NCBI GenBank assembly: GCA_031277075.1
Contig: JAISLV010000217.1
Coordinates: forward strand, 1 to 14,731
From: Endomicrobium sp.
GTDB lineage: Bacteria > Elusimicrobiota > Endomicrobiia > Endomicrobiales > Endomicrobiaceae
Length of the DNA stretch: 14,731 nt
Reading direction: 5' to 3'
Shown: positions 6,623 through 13,462 of the stretch, piece by piece
How the letters are laid out: every line of letters starts with the position of its first letter
Position numbering within the stretch: position 1 is the stretch's first letter
The notes under the pieces: model-generated
Database searches by the model: none
The model's input: only the letters and a program-made list of their open reading frames with translations
Told to the model about the DNA's origin: nothing
Program-made: the position numbers and the translations under genes

Positions 6623-6883
6623 ATGTCACTTGAGAAAAAAGAAATTGTAGAGCAGTTTAAGACGCACGAGACGGATACGGGTTCGCCTGAGGTTCAAGTA
6701 GCTCTTCTTACGTCAAGGATTAAGTATTTGAGCGATCATTTTCAGAAATATCCTAAAGATTTCGCTTCTAGGGTCGGGTTTCTTAAGATGATCGGACACA
6801 GAAGAAGATTGCTTGACTACATAAAAAAGCACGATAAAGACGGCTACGCCTCTTTAATCAAAAAATTAGACCTCAGAAAGTAA
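6623..6883 (+). CDS. rpsO: 30S ribosomal protein S15
   Basis: The product (86 residues) binds the central domain of 16S rRNA early in small-subunit assembly. The sequence shows the S15 signature regions: HETDTGSPEVQVALLTSRI in the N-terminal half, then LSDHFQKYPKDFASRVGF and HRRRLLDYIKKHD in the helical rRNA-binding part. The length is close to the usual 88-89. The ATG at 6623 is chosen because AAGGAG (6607-6612) lies 10 bp upstream and the protein then begins MSLEKKEI like its relatives; an in-frame ATG at 6551 would add a non-homologous tail inside the leader. It is followed by pnp, the classic rpsO-pnp arrangement. S15 often represses its own translation through the leader; that is possible here but not shown. 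Confidence 0.97.
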   Translation: MSLEKKEIVEQFKTHETDTGSPEVQVALLTSRIKYLSDHFQKYPKDFASRVGFLKMIGHRRRLLDYIKKHDKDGYASLIKKLDLRK

Positions 6884-6889
6884 AAACAA

Positions 6890-6911
6890 GTTTCGCGGAA
6901 ACGAATTTTTT
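6890..6911 (+). terminator. hairpin with T6 tail after rpsO
   Basis: GTTTC-GCG-GAAAC (6890-6902) is followed by GAA and six Ts (6906-6911). The stem is only 5 bp, so it is probably a partial terminator that lets some transcription run on into pnp. Confidence 0.45.
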
Positions 6912-6915
6912 ACGC

Positions 6916-6959
6916 AAACCGCGTTTTTTGAAATGCGGTTTTGTAGAAACAAAGTTTCT
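6916..6959 (+). other. two further hairpins in the rpsO-pnp gap
   Basis: AAACCGC (6916-6922) pairs with GCGGTTT (6935-6941), and AGAAAC (6945-6950) pairs with GTTTCT (6954-6959). Such stacked structures between rpsO and pnp may serve as RNA-processing or stability elements. Confidence 0.4.
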
Positions 6960-6969
6960 TTGAAGTAAA

Positions 6970-6987
6970 ATTCATATTGATATGAAT
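6970..6987. promoter_or_regulatory. perfect 18-bp palindrome, possible operator
   Basis: ATTCATAT-TG-ATATGAAT is a perfect dyad with a 2-bp centre, in the rpsO-pnp gap. A 2-nt centre suits a dimeric DNA-binding protein better than an RNA hairpin. It has no second copy that I can see in the window. Confidence 0.35.
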
Positions 6988-7078
6988 TAGTTAGGGCAAT
7001 AAAAAATACCCGGCGCGAATGCAAAGGATGCAAAGAAAAACTGCGATGTAAGGGTAAAAAATAAGAATTAAAAATTAT

Positions 7079-7125
7079 ATGCGGGCGATAATAGCTGAAA
7101 TAAAAAACGCCCGTATCTTTGTTTT
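7079..7125 (+). terminator. attenuator-like hairpin in the pnp leader
   Basis: ATGCGGGCG (7079-7087) pairs with CGCCCGTAT (7108-7116, one G-U pair) around a 20-nt loop and is followed by CTTTGTTTTT. This resembles a Rho-independent terminator before the pnp start. GCCCGT (7109-7114) could instead pair with ACGGGC (7176-7181) just before the ribosome site, so two exclusive structures are possible. Confidence 0.5.
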
Positions 7126-7184
7126 TAATCGTTATTTAGCGGTTTTTATTTGGATCTTTTGCTCGCAAATTATAGACGGGCAAT

Positions 7185-7188
7185 GGAG
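7185..7188 (+). promoter_or_regulatory. pnp ribosome binding site
   Basis: GGAG lies 7 bp before the GTG at 7196. No ribosome site precedes the in-frame ATG at 7079, which sits in a hairpin stem. Confidence 0.6.
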
Positions 7189-7195
7189 AGTGGAA

Positions 7196-9271
7196 GTGGA
7201 ATATTTTAAAAGAGAAATTGACGTTGCAGGAAAAAAGTTTGTAATTGAATCTGGAAAAGTCGCAAAACAGGCGAACGGTTCATGCACGGTGACAATAGGC
7301 GGAACTGCGATTTTGGCTACTGCCGTCGCGTCAAAAGAGCCTAAAATCGGAACGGATTTTATGCCGCTTACCGTAGATTATAGAGAAAGAACTTACGCCG
7401 CTGGAAGAATTCCCGGCGGTTTTTTTAAAAGAGAAGCAAGACCGAGAGATTCTGAAATTCTTATCAGCAGAATCATTGACAGAAGCATAAGACCGCTATT
7501 TCCAGAACACTGGAGAAACGACACGCAGGTTTCCATTATCGTTCTTTCTTCAGACGGCGAAAACGATACTGAAATAGCCGCCGTTATAGGAGCTTCCGTC
7601 GCTTTGACGATTTCAAGCCTTCCTTTTACTACGCCTATAGCAGCCGTTAAAATAGGCAGAATCAACGGACAATTCGTAGTCAATCCTACAAAAATAGAAC
7701 AAAAATCAAGCGATTTAGATTTAGTAGTTTGCGGAACTGCGCAAGCCGTCACTATGGTGGAAGCCGCTTCTCAAGAGCTTTCCGAAGAGGAAATGCTTGA
7801 AGCGTTGAAACTTGCGACGGACGTCATAAAAGAAATTTGTTCGGTTCAAAAAGAATTTCCTACGGAAACTAAAATCGTCGTAGGAGAGCCTAAATACGGC
7901 GAGGCGTTGAAAGCCGACGTAGAAGCCGAAGCCATATTTAAAGCGGAAGAAGGCGTGACTATAAAAGAGAAAAGCGAAAGAGAATTGTTTTGGTCTTCGT
8001 TTAAAAAAGATATAAAAGAAAGGCTTTTGGCGAAATACCCCGAAGAAAGCGCGGCGTCTATTGACGCGATTTTAGAGGATATTTTTTATAAAAAAGCCAG
8101 AGAGCTTGTTTTAAATAAAAAGATTAGAACTGATGGCAGAGGACTTGAGGAAATCCGCCAAATATCAATTGAAACAGACTTCTTGCCGAGAGTTCATGGT
8201 TCCGCTTTATTTACAAGAGGTCAAACGCAGGCTTTGGTTACCGTTACGCTTGGAACTCCGGGCGACCAGCAGATTATGGACGAGCTTGCTGGCGAATACA
8301 AAGAACGTTTTATGCTTCACTATAATTTTCCCGGTTTTGCTACGGGCGAACCCAAGGGCGAACGTTCCGCAAGCAGGCGCGAAATAGGTCATGGAAATTT
8401 GGCTAAAAGAGCTTTAAAAGCGATTTTGCCTAAAGAAGACGAGTTCGCTTATACTATAAGAATAGTTTCCGATATTTTAGAGTCAAACGGGTCTTCGTCA
8501 ATGGCTTCCGTTTGCGGCGGTTCGCTCGCTTTGTTTAACGCGGGCGTTCCCGTGAAAGCCAGCGTTGCAGGCGTTGCAATGGGCTTAATAAAAGAAGGGG
8601 ACGATTTTGTAGTTCTCACCGATATTATGGGCATGGAAGACCATCTCGGCGATATGGATTTTAAAGTTGCAGGAACAAGAAACGGAATTACCGCTTTGCA
8701 AATGGATATAAAAATTTCAGGCATTACTCATGAAATTTTAGCGCAGGCGCTTGAACAGGCAAAACGCGGAAGATTTTTTATACTAGATAAAATGGACGCC
8801 GCGACAAAAGCTCCTAAAACTGGAATTTCCGATTACGCTCCGAAAATCGTTTCGCTTACGATACCTCAGGGAAAAATCGGCGAACTTATAGGTCCCGGCG
8901 GAAAAAATATAAGAAAAATACAGGAAGAAAACGAAGTTCAGATAGACATTGAAGAAACTGGAAAAGTTTTTATCTCGGGCAAAAATTCCGAAGGCGTCGC
9001 CGCGGCTAAAGCTACGGTTGAGGCTATTACCGCAGAAGTTGAAGTCGGTAAAATTTATCGCGGAAAAATTACAAGACTTATGGCTTTCGGCGCTTTTGCC
9101 GAAGTTTTGCCGGGAAAAGAAGGGCTGATACATATTTCTCAGCTTTCTGAAAAAAGAGCGGCTAAAGTTGAAGACGTAGTTAAAGAAGGCGATATCGTCA
9201 CCGTCAAAGCCGTAGAAATAGACGAAAAAGGCAGACTCAATTTAAGCATAAAAGCGGCTCTTAAAGGCTAA
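7196..9271 (+). CDS. pnp: polyribonucleotide nucleotidyltransferase (PNPase)
   Basis: The product (691 residues from GTG 7196) is a trimeric phosphorolytic 3'-5' exoribonuclease and RNA-tailing enzyme. It has, in order, a first RNase PH domain, the all-helical middle domain, and the catalytic second RNase PH domain with TRGQTQAL (340-347), GSSSMASVCGG (432-442) and EDHLGDMDF; Asp482 and Asp488 match the catalytic aspartates. A KH domain (GELIGPGGKNIRKI, about 562-575) and a C-terminal S1 domain (about 617-686) bind RNA. The length fits the family. An ATG at 7079 is in frame but adds 39 non-homologous residues over a hairpin and lacks a ribosome site. GTG 7196 has GGAG 7 bp upstream and yields the expected EYFKREIDVAGKKF start; GTG 7190 is the alternative. 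The structured leader suggests post-transcriptional control, as is known for PNPase elsewhere. Confidence 0.96.
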   Translation: MEYFKREIDVAGKKFVIESGKVAKQANGSCTVTIGGTAILATAVASKEPKIGTDFMPLTVDYRERTYAAGRIPGGFFKREARPRDSEILISRIIDRSIRPLFPEHWRNDTQVSIIVLSSDGENDTEIAAVIGASVALTISSLPFTTPIAAVKIGRINGQFVVNPTKIEQKSSDLDLVVCGTAQAVTMVEAASQELSEEEMLEALKLATDVIKEICSVQKEFPTETKIVVGEPKYGEALKADVEAEAIFKAEEGVTIKEKSERELFWSSFKKDIKERLLAKYPEESAASIDAILEDIFYKKARELVLNKKIRTDGRGLEEIRQISIETDFLPRVHGSALFTRGQTQALVTVTLGTPGDQQIMDELAGEYKERFMLHYNFPGFATGEPKGERSASRREIGHGNLAKRALKAILPKEDEFAYTIRIVSDILESNGSSSMASVCGGSLALFNAGVPVKASVAGVAMGLIKEGDDFVVLTDIMGMEDHLGDMDFKVAGTRNGITALQMDIKISGITHEILAQALEQAKRGRFFILDKMDAATKAPKTGISDYAPKIVSLTIPQGKIGELIGPGGKNIRKIQEENEVQIDIEETGKVFISGKNSEGVAAAKATVEAITAEVEVGKIYRGKITRLMAFGAFAEVLPGKEGLIHISQLSEKRAAKVEDVVKEGDIVTVKAVEIDEKGRLNLSIKAALKG

Positions 9272-9297
9272 TTAACAATTTACAAACAGGCGTTTTT

Positions 9298-9350
9298 AAA
9301 AAACCGTATTTTAGGCGGCGGATAAAATACACGATATGGCAAGCGGTTTT
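9298..9350 (+). terminator. probable pnp terminator (nested hairpin)
   Basis: AAAAACC (9298-9304) pairs with GGTTTTT (9344-9350). Inside it, GTATTTTA (9305-9312) pairs perfectly with TAAAATAC (9322-9329). The descending arm ends in a T-run, so it can act as a terminator after the rpsO-pnp unit. Confidence 0.5.
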
Positions 9351-9354
9351 TGTC

Positions 9355-9400
9355 CAAAGCCTGTCGCCCTACCCTGTTAAGATGTTTAGGGAAAGGCTTT
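9355..9400 (+). other. two-tier stem-loop upstream of accB
   Basis: AAAGCC (9355-9360) pairs with GGCTTT (9395-9400), and CCCTA (9367-9371) pairs with TAGGG (9387-9391) inside it. Seven As follow rather than Ts, so it is not an obvious terminator. It may be part of an accB leader. I do not recognise a known riboswitch. Confidence 0.35.
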
Positions 9401-9460
9401 AAAAAAAGGGAATTTATTAGGTTTTTGGAATGCAATTGTAAGTTTTAAAAGGAACTCATA

Positions 9461-9928
9461 ATGGCTGCAAACGGAAACGATATAAAAAGCAAAGTAAAAG
9501 CTCTTTATGAAATAATGAAAGACGAAAAAATTCAGGAGATGGAAGTCAACTCTAAAGATTATACGCTTTTCATTAAACGCAAAGACCCTGACGGCGAGCA
9601 TATTGCCGTTAAAAAGACGCTTGTATCGTCTGCGAAAAGCGAAGTTCCAAAAGACGAGAAAGGGCAAAACGGCAAAGAAAGCCAAACCGCAGAAACTATA
9701 AAATCTCCCATAACGGGCGTGTTTTATCAATCGCCATCGCCCGCTTTGCCCGCTTTTATAAACGTGGGGGATATTGTTGAAATAGGCGAACCGCTTTGCA
9801 TAATTGAAGCGATGAAAGTTATGAACGAAGTAAAAGCGACCGTTAAGGCTAAAATAATAAAAGTTATCGCAGAAAACGGAAAAGCTGTCAATTCGGGGCA
9901 GGATTTATTTGAAATAGAAACGCTCTAA
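9461..9928 (+). CDS. accB: biotin carboxyl carrier protein of acetyl-CoA carboxylase
   Basis: The product (155 residues) carries the biotin that is carboxylated by AccC and then used to make malonyl-CoA for fatty-acid synthesis. An N-terminal part (1-40) of AccB type (KVKALYEIMKDEKIQEMEV) is followed by a charged, Lys/Glu-rich linker (about 41-78). The biotinyl domain (80-155) contains EAMKVMNE (116-123), where Lys119 is the biotin site. The length matches typical AccB. The start is supported by AAGGA at 9449-9453. Most genomes put accC directly after accB; here the next gene is a winged-helix protein, so accC must be elsewhere. Because of this, another biotin-dependent carboxylase or decarboxylase carrier remains possible, though the N-terminal part favours AccB. 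Confidence 0.9.
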   Translation: MAANGNDIKSKVKALYEIMKDEKIQEMEVNSKDYTLFIKRKDPDGEHIAVKKTLVSSAKSEVPKDEKGQNGKESQTAETIKSPITGVFYQSPSPALPAFINVGDIVEIGEPLCIIEAMKVMNEVKATVKAKIIKVIAENGKAVNSGQDLFEIETL

Positions 9929-9947
9929 AACGCGCCTGACGCCGCTG

Positions 9948-9953
9948 TATAAT
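9948..9953 (+). promoter_or_regulatory. possible -10 box for the winged-helix/ftsK group
   Basis: A perfect TATAAT lies 20 bp after the accB stop. No good -35 is seen at the right spacing (CTAAAA at 9925-9930). A start near 9960 would begin the transcript at the MITE-like sequence. Confidence 0.3.
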
Positions 9954-9960
9954 AGTAAGA

Positions 9961-10020
9961 GCGTCTCTAAAAAAGCTAAAGCGTTTATGCGAAAATCTGT
10001 TTTAACGGCAGTCCTTGCTG
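9961..10020 (+). repeat. decayed partial copy of the MITE family
   Basis: It begins GCGTCTCTAAAAAAGCTAA like the end of copy 3, then shows TTTTAACGGCA (copy 3: TTTTACGGCA) and GTCCTTGCT, in the same order as copy 3 but with deletions. It lies in the leader of the winged-helix gene. Each match is short, so the call rests on their shared order. Confidence 0.4.
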
Positions 10021-10096
10021 GTATGTAAAAATATTTAAAGTATCGCATTGTCGGTAATGCGTCGTTATGCGTCAATACATAATAGCGGAGCATTTT

Positions 10097-10294
10097 ATGA
10101 TAGACCAAGTCGGTTTTAGCGCAGGATTAATTTGGCAGTTTTTGTATGAAAACGGCGAATCGTCGCCTATAAAAATAAAGGCGAGTTTAGGATTGTCCAA
10201 TACTTTGCTCTATCTTGCTTTAGGCTGGCTTGCAAGAGAAGGCAAAGTAAATATAGCGCGATTGGAACACAGCTACAAAATTTTTCTTAAATAA
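10097..10294 (+). CDS. small winged helix-turn-helix protein (DUF2582-like)
   Basis: The product has 65 residues. MIDQVGFSAGLIWQFLYENG, the helix SSPIKIKASLGLSNTLLYLALGW and a LAREGKVNI wing make up one compact winged-helix fold. The pattern 'xxGxxAGxIWxxLxxxG ... ALGWLAREGK' is that of the short DUF2582 family, whose role is not established; some members may bind nucleic acid. GGAG at 10087-10090 supports ATG 10097 over an in-frame ATG at 10067. It lies 33 bp before ftsK and is probably co-transcribed with it. With no other domain it would have to act as a dimer or with a partner. The family call comes from sequence pattern memory. Confidence 0.75.
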   Translation: MIDQVGFSAGLIWQFLYENGESSPIKIKASLGLSNTLLYLALGWLAREGKVNIARLEHSYKIFLK

Positions 10295-10327
10295 CTTTCC
10301 TTTTCTTGCGCCTCTTCGGAGTTTTCT

Positions 10328-12481
10328 GTGGGCAACAACAAAAAGGCGAAACCAAAAAAACAAAAAAACGAAAATATTAATAGAAACAGGGACTTAGCCG
10401 CCCTGTTTTTTGCTTTGGCGGCTTTTGCGAGTTTTTACGCGCTTATAACGCCGAAATCTTCTGGGCTTTTCGGAGAATCTTTTTCAAACGTAATGTTTCT
10501 GGTTTTCGGCGAAGGCGCATATACGTTTCCTGCGCTTTTATTGTGGTTTTTTACGGTTCACCTTAGCAAATCTTTTGAGCTTAGAGAAAGGCTTGATTTT
10601 ATATGGTCTGTCGCGACGCTTATTTCGTCTTCGCTTCTTTTAACTTTTGCAGGTTATGCTTTTATAGCGGACGTAAGCGGCGGCTGGCTTGGCGAAAAGC
10701 TGTATCCTTTCTTTGAAGAGCTTTTTGGTTTGAGGCTTGGATTTTTTCTTGCGGCGATAGTTTTCGTTTATTCGTTCACGCGGCTTTTAAGAATTTCAAT
10801 TTCCGCGTCCTTTATAAATTTTATAAAAAGTCTGGCGCAAGATTTTAAAGAGTTTAAAGAAGAAAAAGCAAGAATTAAAATTATTGAAAAAAAACCTGAA
10901 CCGCCGAAAATTATAGACCGCTCTATTGAAAAAACGGAGCTTATAATAAAGCCAAATATCGTCAGCAAAAAAGAAGAATCTATTAAAAAAATCCGTTCCG
11001 CCGCGCCCAAGAAAGAAGAAAAAATAGACAGCTCGGCTTTCCCGTATAAACTTCCCTCTTTTGACCTTTTAAAGCCTGACGCCGCGTCGGGCTATGAATC
11101 AAGCCAAGAAGAACTTTTCAAACGCGCCCAGCTTCTCAAAAAAACCTTGTCTGATTTTGATATTTACGCTGAAGTTAAAGATATAATTCCAGGACCGGTG
11201 GTTACGCGCTACGATTTAATCCTTGCGCCCGGCACAAAAATTCAATCCGTTACAAATATTATAGACAATATTTCGCTTACAATGCGCACGGCGTCAATAA
11301 GAGTAGAGCCGATACCAGAAAAAGCGGCTGTCGGCATAGAAGTCCCCAATCCGAAACGCGCCGTTATAGGTTTGCGCGCCATACTTGAAAGCGCGGCTTT
11401 TAACAGTTCAAAATCTTTGCTCTCTTTGGCTTTGGGCAAAACCACTGAAGGAGCGGGTTATATTGCAAATCTTGCGGGTATGCCGCATTTGTTGATAGCG
11501 GGTTCAACGGGTTCGGGCAAAAGCGTAGGCATTCACACAATTATTTTGTCAATTTTGTATAAAGCGCGTCCCGACGAAGTAAAATTTACGCTTATAGACC
11601 CTAAACGCGTTGAAATGCCCATATACAGAGACTTGCCTCATTTATATAATCCCTGTTCCCGCGCCGCCGACGCCGATATTATCACAAACCCGCGCGAAGC
11701 CGCGGCCGTTTTAAAAAAACTTGTCAATGTTATGGACGAACGCTATATAAAATTTGCAAAAGAAATGGCGCGAAACATTGAAGAATACAATGCAAAAATG
11801 CTTGAACAGGGCAAAGAAAAAGAGTTCTACATTGTCGTAATTATAGACGAGCTTGCCGATTTAATGCTTGTCGCGCAAAAAGAAATAGAAGATTCTATAC
11901 AGCGTTTGGCGCAAATGGCAAGAGCGGTAGGCATTCATCTTATACTTGCGACGCAGCGTCCGTCGGTAAACGTCATCACGGGCATAATAAAGGCAAATTT
12001 TCCCGCAAGGCTTTCGTTTCAAACTACGTCTAAAATTGACTCGCGGGTAATCTTAGATATGCTTGGAGCGGAAGATTTGTTAGGCAAAGGCGATATGCTG
12101 TTTTTGCCTCCCGGCGAAGCGCGCCCGGCGCGTTTGCAAGGGGCTTACGTATCCGTAAAAGAAGCTGAAAAAATAGTGAGCTTTATATCGGAACAGAACT
12201 TTCCAAGAGTTTACGAACCCGTCGCCGTTGAGGTGGAAGGCAAGGGCGGGTTTAACGCGGCTGAAGAAAAAGCGATGAAAGATTTGATTCCCGCTTTAAA
12301 TTTAATAAAAGAGAGGCGCGCAGTTTCGCAAGATTTATTAAAAGCTAATTTCGGCGGTTCCGCAAGGGCGACAAATATTTTAAGCATGTTAAACGTCAAG
12401 GGTTTTATAATGAAACGCGACGGCACAAACAAATGGCAGATAGACTTTGATAAAATAGAAGATTATTTAAACGAAAATTGA
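10328..12481 (+). CDS. ftsK: DNA translocase FtsK/SpoIIIE
   Basis: The product (717 residues) is a hexameric ATP-driven pump that clears and aligns chromosome ends at the division septum. The N-terminal part has about four membrane segments (about 23-41, 54-79, 91-115, 136-152). A short charged linker (about 165-235) follows, much shorter than in E. coli FtsK. The motor has a Walker A GSTGSGKS (392-399), a Walker B IVVIIDELADLM (502-513) and ATQRPSVNVITG (541-552). The gamma winged-helix domain (about 645-717), which reads the polar guide sequences, contains RRAVSQDLLKANFGGSARATNIL. The start is GTG at 10328, with GGAG (10318-10321) 6 bp upstream; no earlier start is supported. An apparent extra stretch of about 8 residues (NPCSRAADAD, 441-450) interrupts the usual PHLxTPVxTDPxxA segment. 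A short gene follows at once, which suggests an operon. Confidence 0.95.
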   Translation: MGNNKKAKPKKQKNENINRNRDLAALFFALAAFASFYALITPKSSGLFGESFSNVMFLVFGEGAYTFPALLLWFFTVHLSKSFELRERLDFIWSVATLISSSLLLTFAGYAFIADVSGGWLGEKLYPFFEELFGLRLGFFLAAIVFVYSFTRLLRISISASFINFIKSLAQDFKEFKEEKARIKIIEKKPEPPKIIDRSIEKTELIIKPNIVSKKEESIKKIRSAAPKKEEKIDSSAFPYKLPSFDLLKPDAASGYESSQEELFKRAQLLKKTLSDFDIYAEVKDIIPGPVVTRYDLILAPGTKIQSVTNIIDNISLTMRTASIRVEPIPEKAAVGIEVPNPKRAVIGLRAILESAAFNSSKSLLSLALGKTTEGAGYIANLAGMPHLLIAGSTGSGKSVGIHTIILSILYKARPDEVKFTLIDPKRVEMPIYRDLPHLYNPCSRAADADIITNPREAAAVLKKLVNVMDERYIKFAKEMARNIEEYNAKMLEQGKEKEFYIVVIIDELADLMLVAQKEIEDSIQRLAQMARAVGIHLILATQRPSVNVITGIIKANFPARLSFQTTSKIDSRVILDMLGAEDLLGKGDMLFLPPGEARPARLQGAYVSVKEAEKIVSFISEQNFPRVYEPVAVEVEGKGGFNAAEEKAMKDLIPALNLIKERRAVSQDLLKANFGGSARATNILSMLNVKGFIMKRDGTNKWQIDFDKIEDYLNEN

Positions 12482-12504
12482 CGGCGTTTAAATTGGGAGG
12501 AAAT

Positions 12505-12714
12505 ATGTTTGTTAAAATCAGAGGATATAAAGTAGGCGTGCATGGCGAGGGCGCGTTTATTGTAAATACCGATAACGTAAAAAGCATTGAAGTTTTAGGC
12601 GACGTTAAAATATTGTATCTCTCTGGCGACAATTACGGAATAACCGTACGCGGCGAAGATTTTGACAAACTCTACGCATTTTTAAATCCGGAAGATTTTA
12701 CAGGCGGCATTTAG
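12505..12714 (+). CDS. small protein of unknown function
   Basis: The product has 69 residues. I do not recognise it. The sequence alternates short beta-like stretches (FVKIRGYKVG, GAFIVNTDNVKSIEVL, VKILYLSGDNYGITVRG) and ends in a helix-like EDFDKLYAFL, so it is probably a small, compact, soluble beta-rich domain. It has a distant likeness in pattern to FlbD-type small proteins, but not enough for a call. No signal peptide, membrane segment or cysteine is present. ATG 12505 is chosen because GGGAGG (12495-12500) lies 4 bp upstream; an in-frame TTG at 12478 overlaps the end of ftsK and has no ribosome site. The gene starts 23 bp after ftsK and is probably its operon partner. It converges with the next gene at a gap of 18 bp. 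Confidence 0.75.
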   Translation: MFVKIRGYKVGVHGEGAFIVNTDNVKSIEVLGDVKILYLSGDNYGITVRGEDFDKLYAFLNPEDFTGGI

Positions 12715-12732
12715 GTTGAAAAAAATTTAAAG

Positions 12733-13275
12733 TTAAAACTCGTCTAAAGTTATAGAGTTTATATAATCTTGAGCAAGATTTATGTATTTTTTATTTGCGG
12801 GCAAATACGGGTAAATAGTCAAAATCTGCCATAAATGTTTATCTTTTTTAATCAAAACTTCTTCAACTTCATATTTCTTCCCGTCTTTTTCATATCTTCC
12901 GCTAAATTTTAACGCAAGGGCGCCTGAAATTTCCGTTTCAATCGTTGAGTATTCTAAATTATAATCTTTAAAAATTTCTTTGAGCGTTTCTACCGCGCTA
13001 AAAAGGTCGCGTTCTTTATCGTAGACGGCGTAGGTTAAAGAAAACATAATCTTTTTATACGACGAACTGAAATACAGACCTTTAAAAGGATTATCGCTTG
13101 TTTCTTCAATATTCTCTTTTTGAAAAGGCGCGGCTTTAACGGTTATGCGCGCTTCTTCTATATGCTGCAAAACGGGAAATTTTTTTCCTTCTTCAATGTG
13201 AGCTGAAATAAAATTCCACAAAAACGCCGCGACAAGAACCGCAAAAATTATAAGTATAATTCTTTCTTTTTTCAT
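12733..13275 (-). CDS. membrane-anchored or exported protein of unknown function
   Basis: The product has 180 residues. It starts MKKER and then a hydrophobic helix (about 6-23), either an uncleaved anchor or a signal peptide, followed by a charged, mixed alpha/beta domain. Near the end, SGRYEKDGKKYEVEEVLIKKDKHLWQILTIYPY and NLAQDYINSI resemble the last strands and helix of PsbP/DcrB-like domains; this is a weak pattern match. It has no cysteines, so it is not a lipoprotein. ATG (complement 13273-13275) has AGGAAA (complement 13282-13287) upstream, and this site lies inside a short dyad ACAGG-TTT-CCTGT (13277-13289) that could hide it. It is the only confident minus-strand gene in the window and marks the end of the + strand block. 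Confidence 0.8.
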   Translation of the reverse strand: MKKERIILIIFAVLVAAFLWNFISAHIEEGKKFPVLQHIEEARITVKAAPFQKENIEETSDNPFKGLYFSSSYKKIMFSLTYAVYDKERDLFSAVETLKEIFKDYNLEYSTIETEISGALALKFSGRYEKDGKKYEVEEVLIKKDKHLWQILTIYPYLPANKKYINLAQDYINSITLDEF

Positions 13276-13349
13276 AACAGGTTTCCTGTGTGTTTATAGG
13301 ATGCATAGATGTATGGACGTATTTGAGGCATAGCAACGGCTAACGGCGC

Positions 13350-13390
13350 AAAAAATGCGGCTAAGCAATGCTAGAGGCAATGCATTTTTT
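13350..13390. repeat. spaced inverted repeat upstream of the minus-strand gene
   Basis: AAAAAATGC (13350-13358) and GCATTTTTT (13382-13390) are perfect 9-bp inverted repeats with a short inner dyad AGCAATGCT. The T-run at the end would suit a bidirectional terminator. Nothing else is visible in 13276-13462. Confidence 0.35.
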
Positions 13391-13462
13391 ACGACAAACG
13401 CGCGAAATGCTAATAGGAAAAGAGAAAAATAAGCGAATATTAATATAAGTTATAGACTATTT

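Noticed and set aside
7079..7195. A 39-residue N-terminal extension of PNPase with a hydrophobic stretch
   Set aside because: ATG 7079 has no ribosome site and lies in a hairpin stem. The family begins at the EYFKREIDVAGKKF region, and GTG 7196 has GGAG upstream.
7393..7752. A minus-strand frame of 119 codons opposite pnp
   Set aside because: It is antisense to the conserved first RNase PH domain and has no motif or ribosome site of note.
9355..9400. A known riboswitch before accB
   Set aside because: The stems are clear, but no conserved core of a riboswitch class I know can be recognised.
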